From assembly GCA_015654635.1 (NCBI GenBank), contig JAATGP010000064.1, positions 88,366 through 152,365 of the forward strand: DNA of 64,000 nt, in the 5' to 3' direction. The stretch is from Alphaproteobacteria bacterium. Lineage in GTDB: Bacteria; Pseudomonadota; Alphaproteobacteria; Micropepsales; Micropepsaceae. Made by a program: the position numbers and the translations under genes. The notes beneath the pieces were generated by a model. That model did not search any database. It saw only the letters and a list, made by a program, of their open reading frames with translations, and was not told the origin of the DNA. Positions within the stretch are counted from its first letter, which is position 1. Each line of letters opens with the position of its first letter. Positions 53,241-63,259 of the stretch are shown here, piece after piece.

Positions 53241-54926
53241 ATGAAAGCCATCACCACGTTCTTCGCCGCAGCATTGCTGGCGAGCACCTCCAGCGCGGCG
53301 CTTGCCGCCACGCCCGATGCCCGTATCCAATCGCTCGAAGATCAAATTCAGTCGCTCGCCAAGCAGCTTCAGGATTTGAAGGCCGACGCCGCCCAGCAGC
53401 AGCAAGCCGTGCAAGCCCAGCAGGACGCGCTCAAGAAGAGCCAAGCCGAGGCGCTGGCGCAGCAGGCGGAGTACAAAAAGCAGCAAATGACCGCGGCCAA
53501 AGCCTCGATCAGCAACGGCCGTTTGGCCGTTGCCTCGGCAGATGGAAATTTTACAGCCGCGGTGCGCGGACTGCTGCAAGTCGACGCCGGCTATTACATG
53601 CAGCAAGGCAGCGCCACGAGTCTGCCGGCGGCCTATGGGCCCGACCTTTCCAGCGGCACCAATCTGCGCCGCGTTTTCCTCGGCCTGCAAGGCAAGGTGT
53701 TCGGCGATTGGGATTATTATTTCCTCTATGATTTCGGCGGGGCTTCGGTGGAAACGCCGGGCCACATCATGTACGCCTACCTGCAGTATAATGGTCTGGC
53801 GCCGTGGTCGTTTCGCGTCGGCGCCTATCCGGCACCGATCAATATCGAAGATTCGACGGCATCGGCCGATCTGTTGTTCTTAGAGCGCAATTCACCGTCA
53901 AATCTGCAGCGCAACATCGCAGGCTCCGAAGGGCGTGATGGGCTCAGCGTTCTTTACACTGGCGAGCGCGTCTACGGGGCGCTGTCGCTGACCGGCAACA
54001 AGATCGCCGACGGCGCCAAAGCCTATGGCGCGATGGGAGGCACGGCAGTGCCCAATTACGATGAACAAACGGCGGTTTCGGGCCGCCTCGCCTATCTGGT
54101 GGCGTCAACGAGCGACGACCATTGGATCGTGGGCGTGAACGGGCTCGACGTTCTCAACCTGCCCAATCTGGTGCCCAATGGCGCGCCCTCTCTGGCGACG
54201 GTTCCGGGCGGCACCTCCAAGGGCAGCTATAGCCTTGCCGATTTGCCGGAATTCTCGGTGGATTCCAATGGCATTTCGCTCGTCAATACCGGCGTGCTTG
54301 CCGCCAGCCACGTCACGAGCTGGGGGCTTGAGACCGCGGGCAATTACGAAAATTTCTACGGCCAGGCCGGCTATACCGGCTATGCGATTCATCGTTCGCC
54401 GGTCGCGTATAATGTTTATTCCGCAGCGGGGACATTTGCCGCAGTGCCCGTAAAGCCCTCGAACGACAGTTTTAACGGCTGGTATGTGCAAGGCAGCTGG
54501 ATCGTCACGGGCGAGAATCGCATCTACAATCCTGCTACCGCCACGTTTACGGGCCCGAAGGTCAGCAAGCCGCTATCGCTGACGGACGGAACCTGGGGAG
54601 CGCTGGAGTTTGCGGCGCGATTCAGCGATCTCAATCTGAACAGTCACAAGGATGATGCCGCCAATGTCGTCACCGGCTGGACGGGGGCATCGCGCACCTA
54701 CACCTATTATAACGCGGTGCGGGGCGGCGATCAGAAGATCGTGACGCTGGCCGTGAATTGGTATCCCAATGCGGCGGTACGCATCTCGGCGGACTATCAG
54801 TATATCGATGTCACCCGGCTGCAGGCCCCTGCTGCGGTCACGACAGCCGCCACGCCATCGATGCCGGCGGTAAACGGCGGACAAAAACTGAGCACCGTTG
54901 CGATGCGGTTCCAGTTGTCACTTTAG
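53241..54926 (+). CDS. OprO/OprP-type outer-membrane porin, second copy
   Basis: A 561-residue porin with signal peptide (to SSAALAA), an extended coiled coil (SLEDQIQSLAKQLQDLKADA and a Gln/Ala-rich helix up to about residue 85) and a beta-barrel. Paralogue of 33212-34864: LNLNSH, WTGAS, VRGG-x-Q-I and DYQYIDV-x-RLQ are shared, and both end in QLSL. The longer coiled coil differs from the first copy. I chose the ATG at 53241 behind AAGGA. Here it stands alone, so its substrate is undefined; anions such as phosphate are the family norm. Confidence 0.85.
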   Translation: MKAITTFFAAALLASTSSAALAATPDARIQSLEDQIQSLAKQLQDLKADAAQQQQAVQAQQDALKKSQAEALAQQAEYKKQQMTAAKASISNGRLAVASADGNFTAAVRGLLQVDAGYYMQQGSATSLPAAYGPDLSSGTNLRRVFLGLQGKVFGDWDYYFLYDFGGASVETPGHIMYAYLQYNGLAPWSFRVGAYPAPINIEDSTASADLLFLERNSPSNLQRNIAGSEGRDGLSVLYTGERVYGALSLTGNKIADGAKAYGAMGGTAVPNYDEQTAVSGRLAYLVASTSDDHWIVGVNGLDVLNLPNLVPNGAPSLATVPGGTSKGSYSLADLPEFSVDSNGISLVNTGVLAASHVTSWGLETAGNYENFYGQAGYTGYAIHRSPVAYNVYSAAGTFAAVPVKPSNDSFNGWYVQGSWIVTGENRIYNPATATFTGPKVSKPLSLTDGTWGALEFAARFSDLNLNSHKDDAANVVTGWTGASRTYTYYNAVRGGDQKIVTLAVNWYPNAAVRISADYQYIDVTRLQAPAAVTTAATPSMPAVNGGQKLSTVAMRFQLSL

Positions 54927-55729
54927 ACGCCCAACTCAGTGAGCAACCGCTCCACCAAGGGGCGGTAGCCGCTGCCGAAGAGGCGCAGATGCACCAGGGC
55001 CGGCCACAAGCGATAGATCGCCAAGCGTTCCTTGTGGCCGGGTTCTAATTTTCCGTAGGCGGAGAAAAACGCCGCGCCCGGATGGTCGAACATCTCCAGC
55101 ATGGCGATATCGACCTCGCCATGGCCGTAATAGCAGGCCGGATCGATCAGGCCGCTAACGCGCTCGCCGCACACCAGCACATTGCCACCCCACAAATCGC
55201 CATGCAGCAGAGCGGCCACGGGCGTCTGCGGTAGACGGTTGTAAAGATCGCTGCACAAATGCTCCAAGCGCCGCGCCAAAGTGGTGCCCACGCTGCGCAG
55301 ATGACAGAGAAGGCGGTACTCGGCCCAAAAGAGCGGCCAATCCTCAGACCAGCGATTGGTGATGGCAACCGGGCCGAAAGCGTAATCTTCATCCCAGCCA
55401 TAGCGCGTGCCGTGAGAGTCGTGTAGCTGGCGCAAGACCTTGCCAAGATCGGACCAGACGGTTCCGACACCGCCCTCGGAGGGCAGTACCGCGATCACCA
55501 GCGCCTCGCCATTCGCGGCATAAACATCGGGAACGGGAACGCCCGCTTCTTGCAGGGCCTTTAGCATCCGCGCTTCGGATTGTGGAGCCGGGCCAGTCTT
55601 GACGATAGCCTCGCGGCCATCTTCCAGCACGATCCGCACCAGGGCGGACAGCGAGCCGCCGCCAAGCGGCTGGACATGGCGCAGCGTTCCTCTCATCAGC
55701 GCGGCGCCTAGTTCAGCCAGAGGATTCAC
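54923..55729 (-). CDS. Fructosamine kinase-like protein
   Basis: A 268-residue kinase fold of the fructosamine/ketosamine-3-kinase family (aminoglycoside-phosphotransferase clan). It shows the ATP-binding GGGSLSALVRIVLEDGREAIVK in parts, the catalytic loop LLHGDLWGGNVL and metal site LIDPACYYGHGEVDIAM. Family members phosphorylate ketosamines formed by protein glycation so that they fall off. The ATG overlaps the phosphatase stop; a repair function for the pair is an inference. 4-bp convergent overlap with the porin gene. Confidence 0.88.
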   Translation of the reverse strand: MNPLAELGAALMRGTLRHVQPLGGGSLSALVRIVLEDGREAIVKTGPAPQSEARMLKALQEAGVPVPDVYAANGEALVIAVLPSEGGVGTVWSDLGKVLRQLHDSHGTRYGWDEDYAFGPVAITNRWSEDWPLFWAEYRLLCHLRSVGTTLARRLEHLCSDLYNRLPQTPVAALLHGDLWGGNVLVCGERVSGLIDPACYYGHGEVDIAMLEMFDHPGAAFFSAYGKLEPGHKERLAIYRLWPALVHLRLFGSGYRPLVERLLTELGV

Positions 55730-56196
55730 GACGTCTCCACCAGTTCCTTGACCAGCCCTTTGGCGCCCGCGGTCACGTCAGACCATGTCACTTCAAAACC
55801 GGACTGAGCGCCATACCAGGGATCGGCTACGGCTTCGCCCTCGCGGCCTTTGACATGATCGAGCAGAAGGCTGATTTCGGCCGTGGAGTCCTCTGGGCGC
55901 AGGCGCTGCAACGCTGCGAGATTTTCATGATCCAAGGCGATCACATGGCTGAAGCGGTAAAAATCCTCTTCCGTAACCTGTCGCGCCCGATAGGCGGAGA
56001 TATCGACGCCATGATGGCGGGCTACGGCTTGGGCGCGGCGGTCAGGCGCCTCGCCGGCATGCCAGCCGCCAACGCCCGCCGAATCCGCTTGGGCGTTCAG
56101 GCCCAAGGCAGCCGCCTCAGTGCGAAACGCCGCTTCGGCCAGCGGTGAGCGGCAGATATTGCCAAGACAAACAAACAAAACAGCCGGTTTTCTCAT
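55726..56196 (-). CDS. Low-molecular-weight protein tyrosine phosphatase
   Basis: A 156-residue phosphatase with the P-loop CLGNICRS close to the N-terminus and the general acid Asp in ADPWYG. Such enzymes dephosphorylate tyrosines or small phosphoesters, and some act next to ketosamine kinases on sugar-derived products. I chose the ATG at 56196; the frame opens at a TTG at 56208. It is translationally coupled to the fructosamine-kinase-like gene. Confidence 0.92.
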   Translation of the reverse strand: MRKPAVLFVCLGNICRSPLAEAAFRTEAAALGLNAQADSAGVGGWHAGEAPDRRAQAVARHHGVDISAYRARQVTEEDFYRFSHVIALDHENLAALQRLRPEDSTAEISLLLDHVKGREGEAVADPWYGAQSGFEVTWSDVTAGAKGLVKELVETS

Positions 56197-56220
56197 CGCC
56201 GTACCCAAAATAGCGGTCCG

Positions 56221-59200
56221 TCAATACTCGAACTGATAAGACAAGCCAATGCTGTCGCCATTATCCGTCAACGGCGTCGAGGTGGTCGTGGTAACGGGGC
56301 GCGGACCGGTGATGACCTGCGCCTGAGCCTTCAAATGCTTGGTAATGTCGACCTGCACCAACGCGCGGGTGCCACCCGACAAGTCTTGGCGGGCGCCAAC
56401 ATAGACGTTGCGTAAGACGTATTTCCCCGCTTCGATGGTGGTGGAACCGGTGCCGCCATTGGCATCCTGATTGCTGCCCAAGGCGAGGCGGTCGAGCCCG
56501 AGGCTGCTGCGCATAATCCCGACGGGATCAAAGCCGGGGCCGCCGCCCAGTGACGCCGCCGCTTGGGCGACACTGGCCAACTGAAAAGCCGAGAGGGTTT
56601 TGGCGCTTTGCTGGAACAGCAGCTGCGCCAGGATCTCGTCTTGCGGTAAGGGCGGCGCGCTTGAGAGTGCGATCTTGGGCTGCGATGCCGTACCGGTGAT
56701 CTTTAGCGTGGCGGTGATGCCGTTGGCCTCGCTTTGTGCCACCAGATCGAGCGTGGGATCGAGCTTGTGGCGCAGAGCCTGGCCGTTGAAGCTGATTTGG
56801 CCCGATTGAAAGGTCAGATTGGCACCGGCAAGGCTGAAGGTTCCCCGCCGCATGGTCAACGCGCCGTTGACCTGTGGCGCGACGCTGGTGCCGCCGATCT
56901 TCAGCTCGCCTTCGAATTCGGCCTCCAGGCCGCGGCCGCGCACGAAGATCTGGCCCGTGGACGCGATGGTGAGGTCCAGAGCGACAAGCGCTGAGGATGG
57001 CGGCGGTACCGGCGGCACGGGCGCGGTCTTCGACCGTGAAATGTTGAGGGTGGCAATCTCTTTGGGGAATTTTTCCGGAATGTTGACGGTGCCGCGGCGG
57101 GCGGAGATACGGCCACGCAGAACCAGCCGTTCCGACAAGCGGCCAGACAGCTTCAAATCGGCATCCACATCGGCGGTGATAAGATCGCTGGTGAGCGCCC
57201 TGGCGTTGCTGGCCTTAAACGCCATATCCACCGGCATGCCCGGCCCCGCAAGATCAATGCTGCCGCTGCCACTGATCGTGCCGCTCCCGACCTTGCCGGA
57301 GAATTTGGTGAAGCGCAGCGCGCTGCCTTGTGCCTCAGCCTGCGCCTCCACATCGGTGAGATTGAGCCCGCGCGGGTAATCTTGGATCTGCGCCCCGCTC
57401 AACGTCACTTGGCCAGTCACGATGGGTTTGGCCATCGTGCCGGTGGCGGTGAGATTGCCAGCAAGCGTGCCGCGCACGATCTGTCCTGCCGCAGCAAGTT
57501 CAGAGGTGAGCACGGCAAGATCGGCTTTACCAACCGCATGAAGCGTCATGGCATGCCCCGGCGCGGACGGGATCGTGCCGGTCAGGGTAAGGTCTGCGGC
57601 TTTGCCATCGATGAGATGCGCCGCAAAGGTAAGGCCATTGGCGTAGTCGAGCGTGGCTGGCGCGGCGAGCGTAATGGTCTGGTCGCGCCAAATGCCTTGC
57701 AGATGCGTGACGGTCAGATGCTTCGCCTGGGTGTCGGCGGCGATGTCCGCCGCCACGCTGAAGCGATGGCCATCGGCGAGCGCTGTGGTGAGATTGGCCG
57801 TGATCGCGCTCAGCGGACCGTTCAGATGCAATACGGCAGAGCCCGATACCGCGCTCGTCGCCAGCTGCGGTATCGTCACCGTCAAAGCCAAGTTGGGGCT
57901 TCCGAGGGGGTCGCGAACCGTGCCGCCAAGCTCGACGCGACCGAGCGCCGTCGTGCCTGAGGCGATATTGCTGCCGATAAGATGAACCGTGGCGAGACCG
58001 GGCTGCAATTCCGTATCCGCCGCAATACTGCCGGTGAGCGGCGCCCCGGCCAAAGCCGCCAGATCGGCGAGATTCGCCACCGCCAGACGCAAGCTGCCGC
58101 GCAGAGCCGTGCCCGCAATCGTGACCGCGCCGCCGAGCCGCGCACTGCGCCAAGACCCTTCTGCAATCGTGAGCTTCCAGGCATCGGGGCCAGCCGCCGT
58201 GATGTCGGATTTCAATCTTACGGGCGCGTTGTCGAAACTTCCCGACAGCCGCAACGTGGCCGCCTTCAGTTTCGGCAGACCGGCCGCCTCGGCGGCTATG
58301 GTGATGGTTTGGCGCGCCATGCCTTTGGTGGCAGCGGAGGCGGTGCCGTTGACCGTCAGCTTGGCATTGTCTGTTGGACCTTGCAGACTGCCACGCAGCG
58401 ATAGCGACCCAGCGAGCGTCGCACTGAGGCGAGAGAGATCGGTGATACTAACATCCCCGGTGAAATCGCGCCGGCCGCCGCGCTGCGAACCTGCAATCTC
58501 GGCCTTGATGGCTGCGCCTTTGAGACTGGTGTGCAGCGACAGCGCACCCTCCGCGCCCAGCCGCGCGGTGGCATCCACAACGGTCTTGCCCAACAGTTTG
58601 GCGATGGTGGTCTCACCCTTGGCCGCAAGTGTGCCTTTCGCTGTCAAATCGACGCCCGTGGCATTGCGGATAAAGTCGAGGGCGACGACGGCACTGCCGG
58701 GCGTCTTGACGCCACTAAGCGGCGCCAGACGTTCCAGTGCTGGCAAGGAAGCCGTGATCCGCCCGCTGATGGTACCCCGTGTGGTGCTGGTTCCCGCGAT
58801 ATGCAGCAGCGGATGATCGACCGCAAAGGCGACGCTGCGCGACGGTGTATTCAGATCCATCTTGGCCGTGACGGCGACGGGCGCCGCCGCAAAGACACCA
58901 GACTTCTCGTGCGGTAAGGTCAGACCACTGGCTTCAACGCGCAAATTCGCCTTGCCGCCGGCGCCATCCAGCTTGCCGCTGAGCGCCGCCATGCGCACCC
59001 CGTTGGCAGCAAGATCGTCAATACGCAGCGTGGCGGCGATATTGGGGGCGGAGAAGGCTCCCTGGATACGGCCCCCGGCCTCTATCGAAGACCAGGAGAG
59101 GTCTTTGCTCGGATGCATCTGCTGGGCCTGCGCCGTAAACTCGATATCGGCCACTTGCGCCGCAAGGTCCATCGTTCCATTTCCGGAAACATCCATATGA

Positions 59201-59916
59201 TCGGCTTGGAACTTGAGCAGGACGCTGTTGCGCGTGCCCTCCGCCGTGGCGCGCAACTCCAGCGCCACAGAGCCGAGATCGGGCAGACCGACAGCGCCCC
59301 CTGCCAGACCGGTGCCGCTTTCCGCAATCGAAATCGTGCCCATCAGAATGTCATGGACGATGGCGGCATGAATATCGTAACGGCCCGCGGCATCCAGGCG
59401 TTGAAGGACAAGCTGTGCGGTGACATCGTGGCGTGAAGTATAATGCAAAGAGCCATTGGCCTTGAGCACCGCCGCATGACCGAAGGCAGGTGCCTTGAGT
59501 TCGATGCGGTCGATACGCAGCGCGCGGATATCGATGGTCATTGTCGAGGTGGAGGCCGATTGCCGTGGCAGTTCGCGGCGCGCCATCGTCACGCTTGCCG
59601 CCGTGAGGCTTGCGATATTGATATGATCGCCAAGCGCCGAAACAGCATCCCAATCGAGGTTTACGTCCTCGACGACAAGCCAGACGCCCGCGGCATCCCG
59701 CAACGAAACCCGGCGCGCGTTCAGATGATTGGGCAAATTGCCCGTTAAGCCGCTGACCGCAATGCGCCCGCCAGACAAAGGCTCGATCAGGGCCTCCACC
59801 ACGCCATGGCCTGATGGCGTAAAAAGGCAAAACGCAACGAAGGCAACAACGCCGCCGAGAAAAGCCGCGATGATGACTGCAGCACGCCAGCCCCAGGATT
59901 GCCACCAAGCGCCCAT
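56221..59916 (-). CDS. tamB: Translocation and assembly module subunit TamB
   Basis: A 1231-residue periplasm-spanning protein with one N-terminal membrane anchor (about residues 9-30), a long series of amphipathic beta strands forming a lipid-groove structure, and a conserved C-terminal DUF490 domain (about 900-1231, ending IGLSYQFEY). With TamA it helps insert outer-membrane proteins and/or move phospholipids to the outer membrane. The start overlaps the tamA stop by one base, so the two genes form an operon. Size is typical. Confidence 0.94.
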   Translation of the reverse strand: MGAWWQSWGWRAAVIIAAFLGGVVAFVAFCLFTPSGHGVVEALIEPLSGGRIAVSGLTGNLPNHLNARRVSLRDAAGVWLVVEDVNLDWDAVSALGDHINIASLTAASVTMARRELPRQSASTSTMTIDIRALRIDRIELKAPAFGHAAVLKANGSLHYTSRHDVTAQLVLQRLDAAGRYDIHAAIVHDILMGTISIAESGTGLAGGAVGLPDLGSVALELRATAEGTRNSVLLKFQADHMDVSGNGTMDLAAQVADIEFTAQAQQMHPSKDLSWSSIEAGGRIQGAFSAPNIAATLRIDDLAANGVRMAALSGKLDGAGGKANLRVEASGLTLPHEKSGVFAAAPVAVTAKMDLNTPSRSVAFAVDHPLLHIAGTSTTRGTISGRITASLPALERLAPLSGVKTPGSAVVALDFIRNATGVDLTAKGTLAAKGETTIAKLLGKTVVDATARLGAEGALSLHTSLKGAAIKAEIAGSQRGGRRDFTGDVSITDLSRLSATLAGSLSLRGSLQGPTDNAKLTVNGTASAATKGMARQTITIAAEAAGLPKLKAATLRLSGSFDNAPVRLKSDITAAGPDAWKLTIAEGSWRSARLGGAVTIAGTALRGSLRLAVANLADLAALAGAPLTGSIAADTELQPGLATVHLIGSNIASGTTALGRVELGGTVRDPLGSPNLALTVTIPQLATSAVSGSAVLHLNGPLSAITANLTTALADGHRFSVAADIAADTQAKHLTVTHLQGIWRDQTITLAAPATLDYANGLTFAAHLIDGKAADLTLTGTIPSAPGHAMTLHAVGKADLAVLTSELAAAGQIVRGTLAGNLTATGTMAKPIVTGQVTLSGAQIQDYPRGLNLTDVEAQAEAQGSALRFTKFSGKVGSGTISGSGSIDLAGPGMPVDMAFKASNARALTSDLITADVDADLKLSGRLSERLVLRGRISARRGTVNIPEKFPKEIATLNISRSKTAPVPPVPPPSSALVALDLTIASTGQIFVRGRGLEAEFEGELKIGGTSVAPQVNGALTMRRGTFSLAGANLTFQSGQISFNGQALRHKLDPTLDLVAQSEANGITATLKITGTASQPKIALSSAPPLPQDEILAQLLFQQSAKTLSAFQLASVAQAAASLGGGPGFDPVGIMRSSLGLDRLALGSNQDANGGTGSTTIEAGKYVLRNVYVGARQDLSGGTRALVQVDITKHLKAQAQVITGPRPVTTTTSTPLTDNGDSIGLSYQFEY

Positions 59917-61760
59917 CAGAATGCCTGCCCGATAGAGATGTAGATCTCGAAGGCGTCACCATTGGGAACGCGGGTGATGGGCACCGCCACATCGGCCCGA
60001 ATGGCGCCAATCGCCGTGTAGTAACGTGCGCCCACACCTGCGCCGACCTGAACGCTGCCGTTAAAGGGAAGACTGTCGGCGCCAGCCTGCCCGGCATCGA
60101 CGAAAGCGGCCACACCGTAATTGCGCAGCACACGCTGGCGATATTCGAGCGATACCGCATCGATAGAGGACGCGCCTGTGGGATTGCCATCGGCAAAATG
60201 CGGCCCAATGGATTGATAGCGAAAGCCGCGCACGGTGCCGCTGCCGCCCGCATAAAGCCGCTGGTCAGGCGGCAGATCGAAATTGGAACCGCCTTGAATG
60301 GAACCGACCAGCGCGCGGCCAGCGATCACCGAGCGCCCGTTATCCGATAAATCGACATAGACGGAGCCGGATGCCTGCAGCACCGCGAAGAACGAGGTGG
60401 CCTTGCCGCGCGATAGCGTCGGGGTGATCGAGATCGCAGCGCGCTCGCCACTGGTGGGATCGCTCAGCGGGTCCTTCAGGCCTGTGTTATCGTAGGTACT
60501 GCTGAGTGGCGCAGCGACGAGTTCGTACGTGCGCTCGGTATTTTCCTGAGAGACGAGGTCGTGGGTCACGCTGCCACCGGCGGTGAAGCTCCATTGCGCC
60601 GTCAGGCGTTTGCGCAAGAAGATGGCTAACGTCTCCGCCGTTTGGGCGTAGGCATCCAGATGCTGTTTGATGGCGTTCAGATCGGTTTCCAATTCCTGAT
60701 CATCGCCCAAAAAACGCGGCTTGATGAATTGGGCCGTGACGCTATAGCCAAGCCCCGAGGTTGCGGTGCCGCCGAGCCCGATGGTGGAAGCCGATAAATT
60801 CAACTGCTCGGCGCTGCCCAGAAGATTGCGATGCGACCACGAGGCCGAGAGGCTGCCGCCAAGATCGGTCGAATACGCGCCCGAAAAGGCCACGCCGTGA
60901 CGGGGCCGTTCTTGTAGATCGAAGACCACAGGCACACTGCCGTCGGCGCCTGCGGCGTCTGCCGCGCGCACCGAAACCGAAGAGAAGACGCCGAGCCCCA
61001 CCAGCTTGGCCCGCGCCCCCTCTATCGCACTGGGCTGATAGAGATCGCCTTGATGGACTGTGAGAGATTCGCGCACGAAGCTCTCATTGACACGGCCAAG
61101 GCCCTGAAAAGAGATCGCGCCGATGGTCTCGCGCGGGCCGGCTTTCATCTGATAGGTGACATCCAGCACATTGGCCGCATCATCGGCCAAGACGATGGGG
61201 TCCGCCACGTTGGCGAAGGCATAGCCATGTTCCTGCAAAGCCGAGAGCAGCGCCGCCTGGCCATTCAGAACATCTCCCGCCACGGCCGGATCGCCAGATG
61301 CCACGCCCACAAATTCAGCGGGTTGAAAACCCTGCGGAATCTCACCCTCGAGGGAAATGCGGCGCAAGGTGTAGAGCGGACCGTGTGCCACGGTGGTTTT
61401 GACCTCGACGGTCTCGCCTTGAGGGACTTTTTCCAGAATATCTGGCAGCATCTTGTCGGCGATATCATGGCCGGCAATGGTGATGTTGAGCTTGCCTTTA
61501 TAGTAGCCCAAACTCTCCAGCACGGTCTGAAAACGGGTGGCGTCGCCGCGCGCCCGATCGATCAGGGCAAAGGGCGCGGTGGGAGTCTTGGAGCGCAAGC
61601 TGATGAGCAGCGAGGCATCCCGCAGCGCCTCATCCAACTCGTCATCGCCGGTATCTGGATTGGAAAGCGTATAGGCCTGCGGATCGGCAGCCTTCGCCGC
61701 CGCAAACAGCAAGACGAGCACCGCGAGCGCGGGCATCACGCGGATAAGCACATTGCGCAT
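59916..61760 (-). CDS. tamA: Translocation and assembly module subunit TamA (BamA-like)
   Basis: A 614-residue outer-membrane protein: signal peptide (AAAKA), three POTRA-like domains (about 30-270) and a C-terminal Omp85 barrel. The barrel carries the conserved GGSGTVRGFRYQSIGP and a terminal aromatic strand, IYISIGQAF. It is the partner of TamB, encoded directly downstream. Confidence 0.94.
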   Translation of the reverse strand: MRNVLIRVMPALAVLVLLFAAAKAADPQAYTLSNPDTGDDELDEALRDASLLISLRSKTPTAPFALIDRARGDATRFQTVLESLGYYKGKLNITIAGHDIADKMLPDILEKVPQGETVEVKTTVAHGPLYTLRRISLEGEIPQGFQPAEFVGVASGDPAVAGDVLNGQAALLSALQEHGYAFANVADPIVLADDAANVLDVTYQMKAGPRETIGAISFQGLGRVNESFVRESLTVHQGDLYQPSAIEGARAKLVGLGVFSSVSVRAADAAGADGSVPVVFDLQERPRHGVAFSGAYSTDLGGSLSASWSHRNLLGSAEQLNLSASTIGLGGTATSGLGYSVTAQFIKPRFLGDDQELETDLNAIKQHLDAYAQTAETLAIFLRKRLTAQWSFTAGGSVTHDLVSQENTERTYELVAAPLSSTYDNTGLKDPLSDPTSGERAAISITPTLSRGKATSFFAVLQASGSVYVDLSDNGRSVIAGRALVGSIQGGSNFDLPPDQRLYAGGSGTVRGFRYQSIGPHFADGNPTGASSIDAVSLEYRQRVLRNYGVAAFVDAGQAGADSLPFNGSVQVGAGVGARYYTAIGAIRADVAVPITRVPNGDAFEIYISIGQAF

Positions 61761-61985
61761 ACCTGCACTTAGACCGAAATCGCAGCGGTTGTGAAGAGGC
61801 TGTTTGGGTGGGGCCGCTGGAAGCGGCTATGTGGGAACCATTCTGGCGCTCGGGCGTTGATAAGTTTCTGTTTTTTATGGCGCCAAGAGATGCGGCACAG
61901 ACGCGGCTTCTCATCTTGCTTTGGTTCAAGCGCCAACGATTTGCTTGAAGAGCAATTGCTCTGCTGTGCCCCGCAGGCGCATTCT
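61761..61985. other. Intergenic region, no gene seen
   Basis: 225 bp between tamA and the Pro/Tyr-rich protein gene. No motif or terminator recognised. Confidence 0.4.
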
Positions 61986-62600
61986 TCAGCGATCACCATA
62001 ATCAGATGGCGGCTCGTAATAGCCATCATAACGCGAGGTGCGCTGCGAATAATTGTCGGATGGCGGCGCAGGATAACGGCCAGACGGCGGCCCATACTCA
62101 TTGGATGGCTGCCGTGCAGGATAAGAACCGGATGGCGGACCGTAATCATTGGATGGGCGTTGTGGAGGATAGCCGTTATAGCCACTGGGGGGCGGACCGT
62201 AATAGTTGGATGGCGGCGGAGCAGAATAAGCACCGGCTGATCTATAATAGCCCGACGGCGGCTCGTCATAATCGGAGCTGGGCCCGCGCCCCGCTCCATC
62301 GCGATACTCGAACGATGCGCCCCGCTCTGGTGCATCGCGATAACCGGACTGCGAACCACGCTCCGGATCATCACGATAATCGGACCGCGAACCACGCCCT
62401 GCTTCAGCGAGAATTGCTATGGGAGCGGTCACGATCGCAGCCGCTCCACCCAAAAAGACACCCACAAATCCGCCCCGGCCATGCCCAAACCCGTGCCCAG
62501 CTCCGTGATGACGGAACCAGGCCGCCGACGCAGGTGGTGCTGATGCTGCCAAGAATGCCACTGCCAGCGCACCGACAATAATTGTTTTGCACGTCTGCAT
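61986..62600 (-). CDS. Secreted Pro/Gly/Tyr-rich repeat protein
   Basis: A 204-residue protein. Signal peptide to about ASA (residue 26), a His/Gly stretch (RHHGAGHGFGHGRGGF), one hydrophobic segment (VGVFLGGAAAIVTAPIAILA) and a low-complexity tail. The tail has two kinds of repeats: an acidic (S/G)-x-YRD-x-PERG-type repeat (three units) and PPPS-x-YYGPP / PSN-(D/E)-YGPPSG-type repeats (at least six units). GGAGG lies upstream of the ATG at 62600. The tail may be extracellular and disordered. No function is known to me. Confidence 0.72.
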   Translation of the reverse strand: MQTCKTIIVGALAVAFLAASAPPASAAWFRHHGAGHGFGHGRGGFVGVFLGGAAAIVTAPIAILAEAGRGSRSDYRDDPERGSQSGYRDAPERGASFEYRDGAGRGPSSDYDEPPSGYYRSAGAYSAPPPSNYYGPPPSGYNGYPPQRPSNDYGPPSGSYPARQPSNEYGPPSGRYPAPPSDNYSQRTSRYDGYYEPPSDYGDR

Positions 62601-62805
62601 GATTTGCCTCCTCGGCGATCTCCAGAGCACCATAAGGCGCCGCAGTCTGAACTGGGGATGAACGGCGTCCACCGATGCGCGCATGATGGCCATTGCAGCA
62701 GGCATTCAGCCGATTGTTTGCACCATATATGACTCTTTCACCATGTTTGCCCACGGCTCGTCATGGTGCCATTTATGTTGCTGGCAGACGCTGGTACCTG
62801 TTGCC

Positions 62806-63246
62806 TCAGCCTAGGTCAAACCGAAAGAAGCGCTCTGTCGAGCGGCCGCCGAGGCTTTCGTAGAAGGCGTGGGCACCGGTTAAATCATTGCCGCTATCGA
62901 GCTTGATCACCGTGATGCCATAGGCGCGGCAATATTCAGTGACCGCAGCAAACAGCGCCGTGGCGACACCTTTGCGGCGCGCTGAAGCCGAGACGAAGAA
63001 ATCCTCGATATGGCCGCGATGATACCCGTGGCGGACATTGGGCAAGAGATAGAAGAAGATGAGGCCGAACAACTGGCCGTCCTCTTCCGCCACAAAGATG
63101 TGCGTATCGGGGCGCTCGAGAACTTCATCGAGGATGGGCGCGCCGATTTTGGAAGGCGTATCCGAGGCGTGCAGCATTGCGCTGAACGCGTCGAGCAGCG
63201 CCATGATGTGATCCCTGTCGACAGCGGTTGCAAGACGGGTTTGCAT
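62806..63246 (-). CDS. GNAT-family N-acetyltransferase
   Basis: A 146-residue acetyltransferase with the acetyl-CoA loop region [19 protein letters not shown] and [15 protein letters not shown]. The substrate is unknown. It lies 13 bp downstream of gltD on the same strand and may be co-transcribed. Confidence 0.87.
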   Translation of the reverse strand: MQTRLATAVDRDHIMALLDAFSAMLHASDTPSKIGAPILDEVLERPDTHIFVAEEDGQLFGLIFFYLLPNVRHGYHRGHIEDFFVSASARRKGVATALFAAVTEYCRAYGITVIKLDSGNDLTGAHAFYESLGGRSTERFFRFDLG

Positions 63247-63259
63247 GGCAGCCTCGATG

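Noticed and set aside
61769..62395. 208-residue minus-strand frame overlapping the Pro/Tyr-rich protein gene
   Set aside because: Out-of-frame reading of the same repeats; the other frame has a signal peptide and ribosome-binding site.
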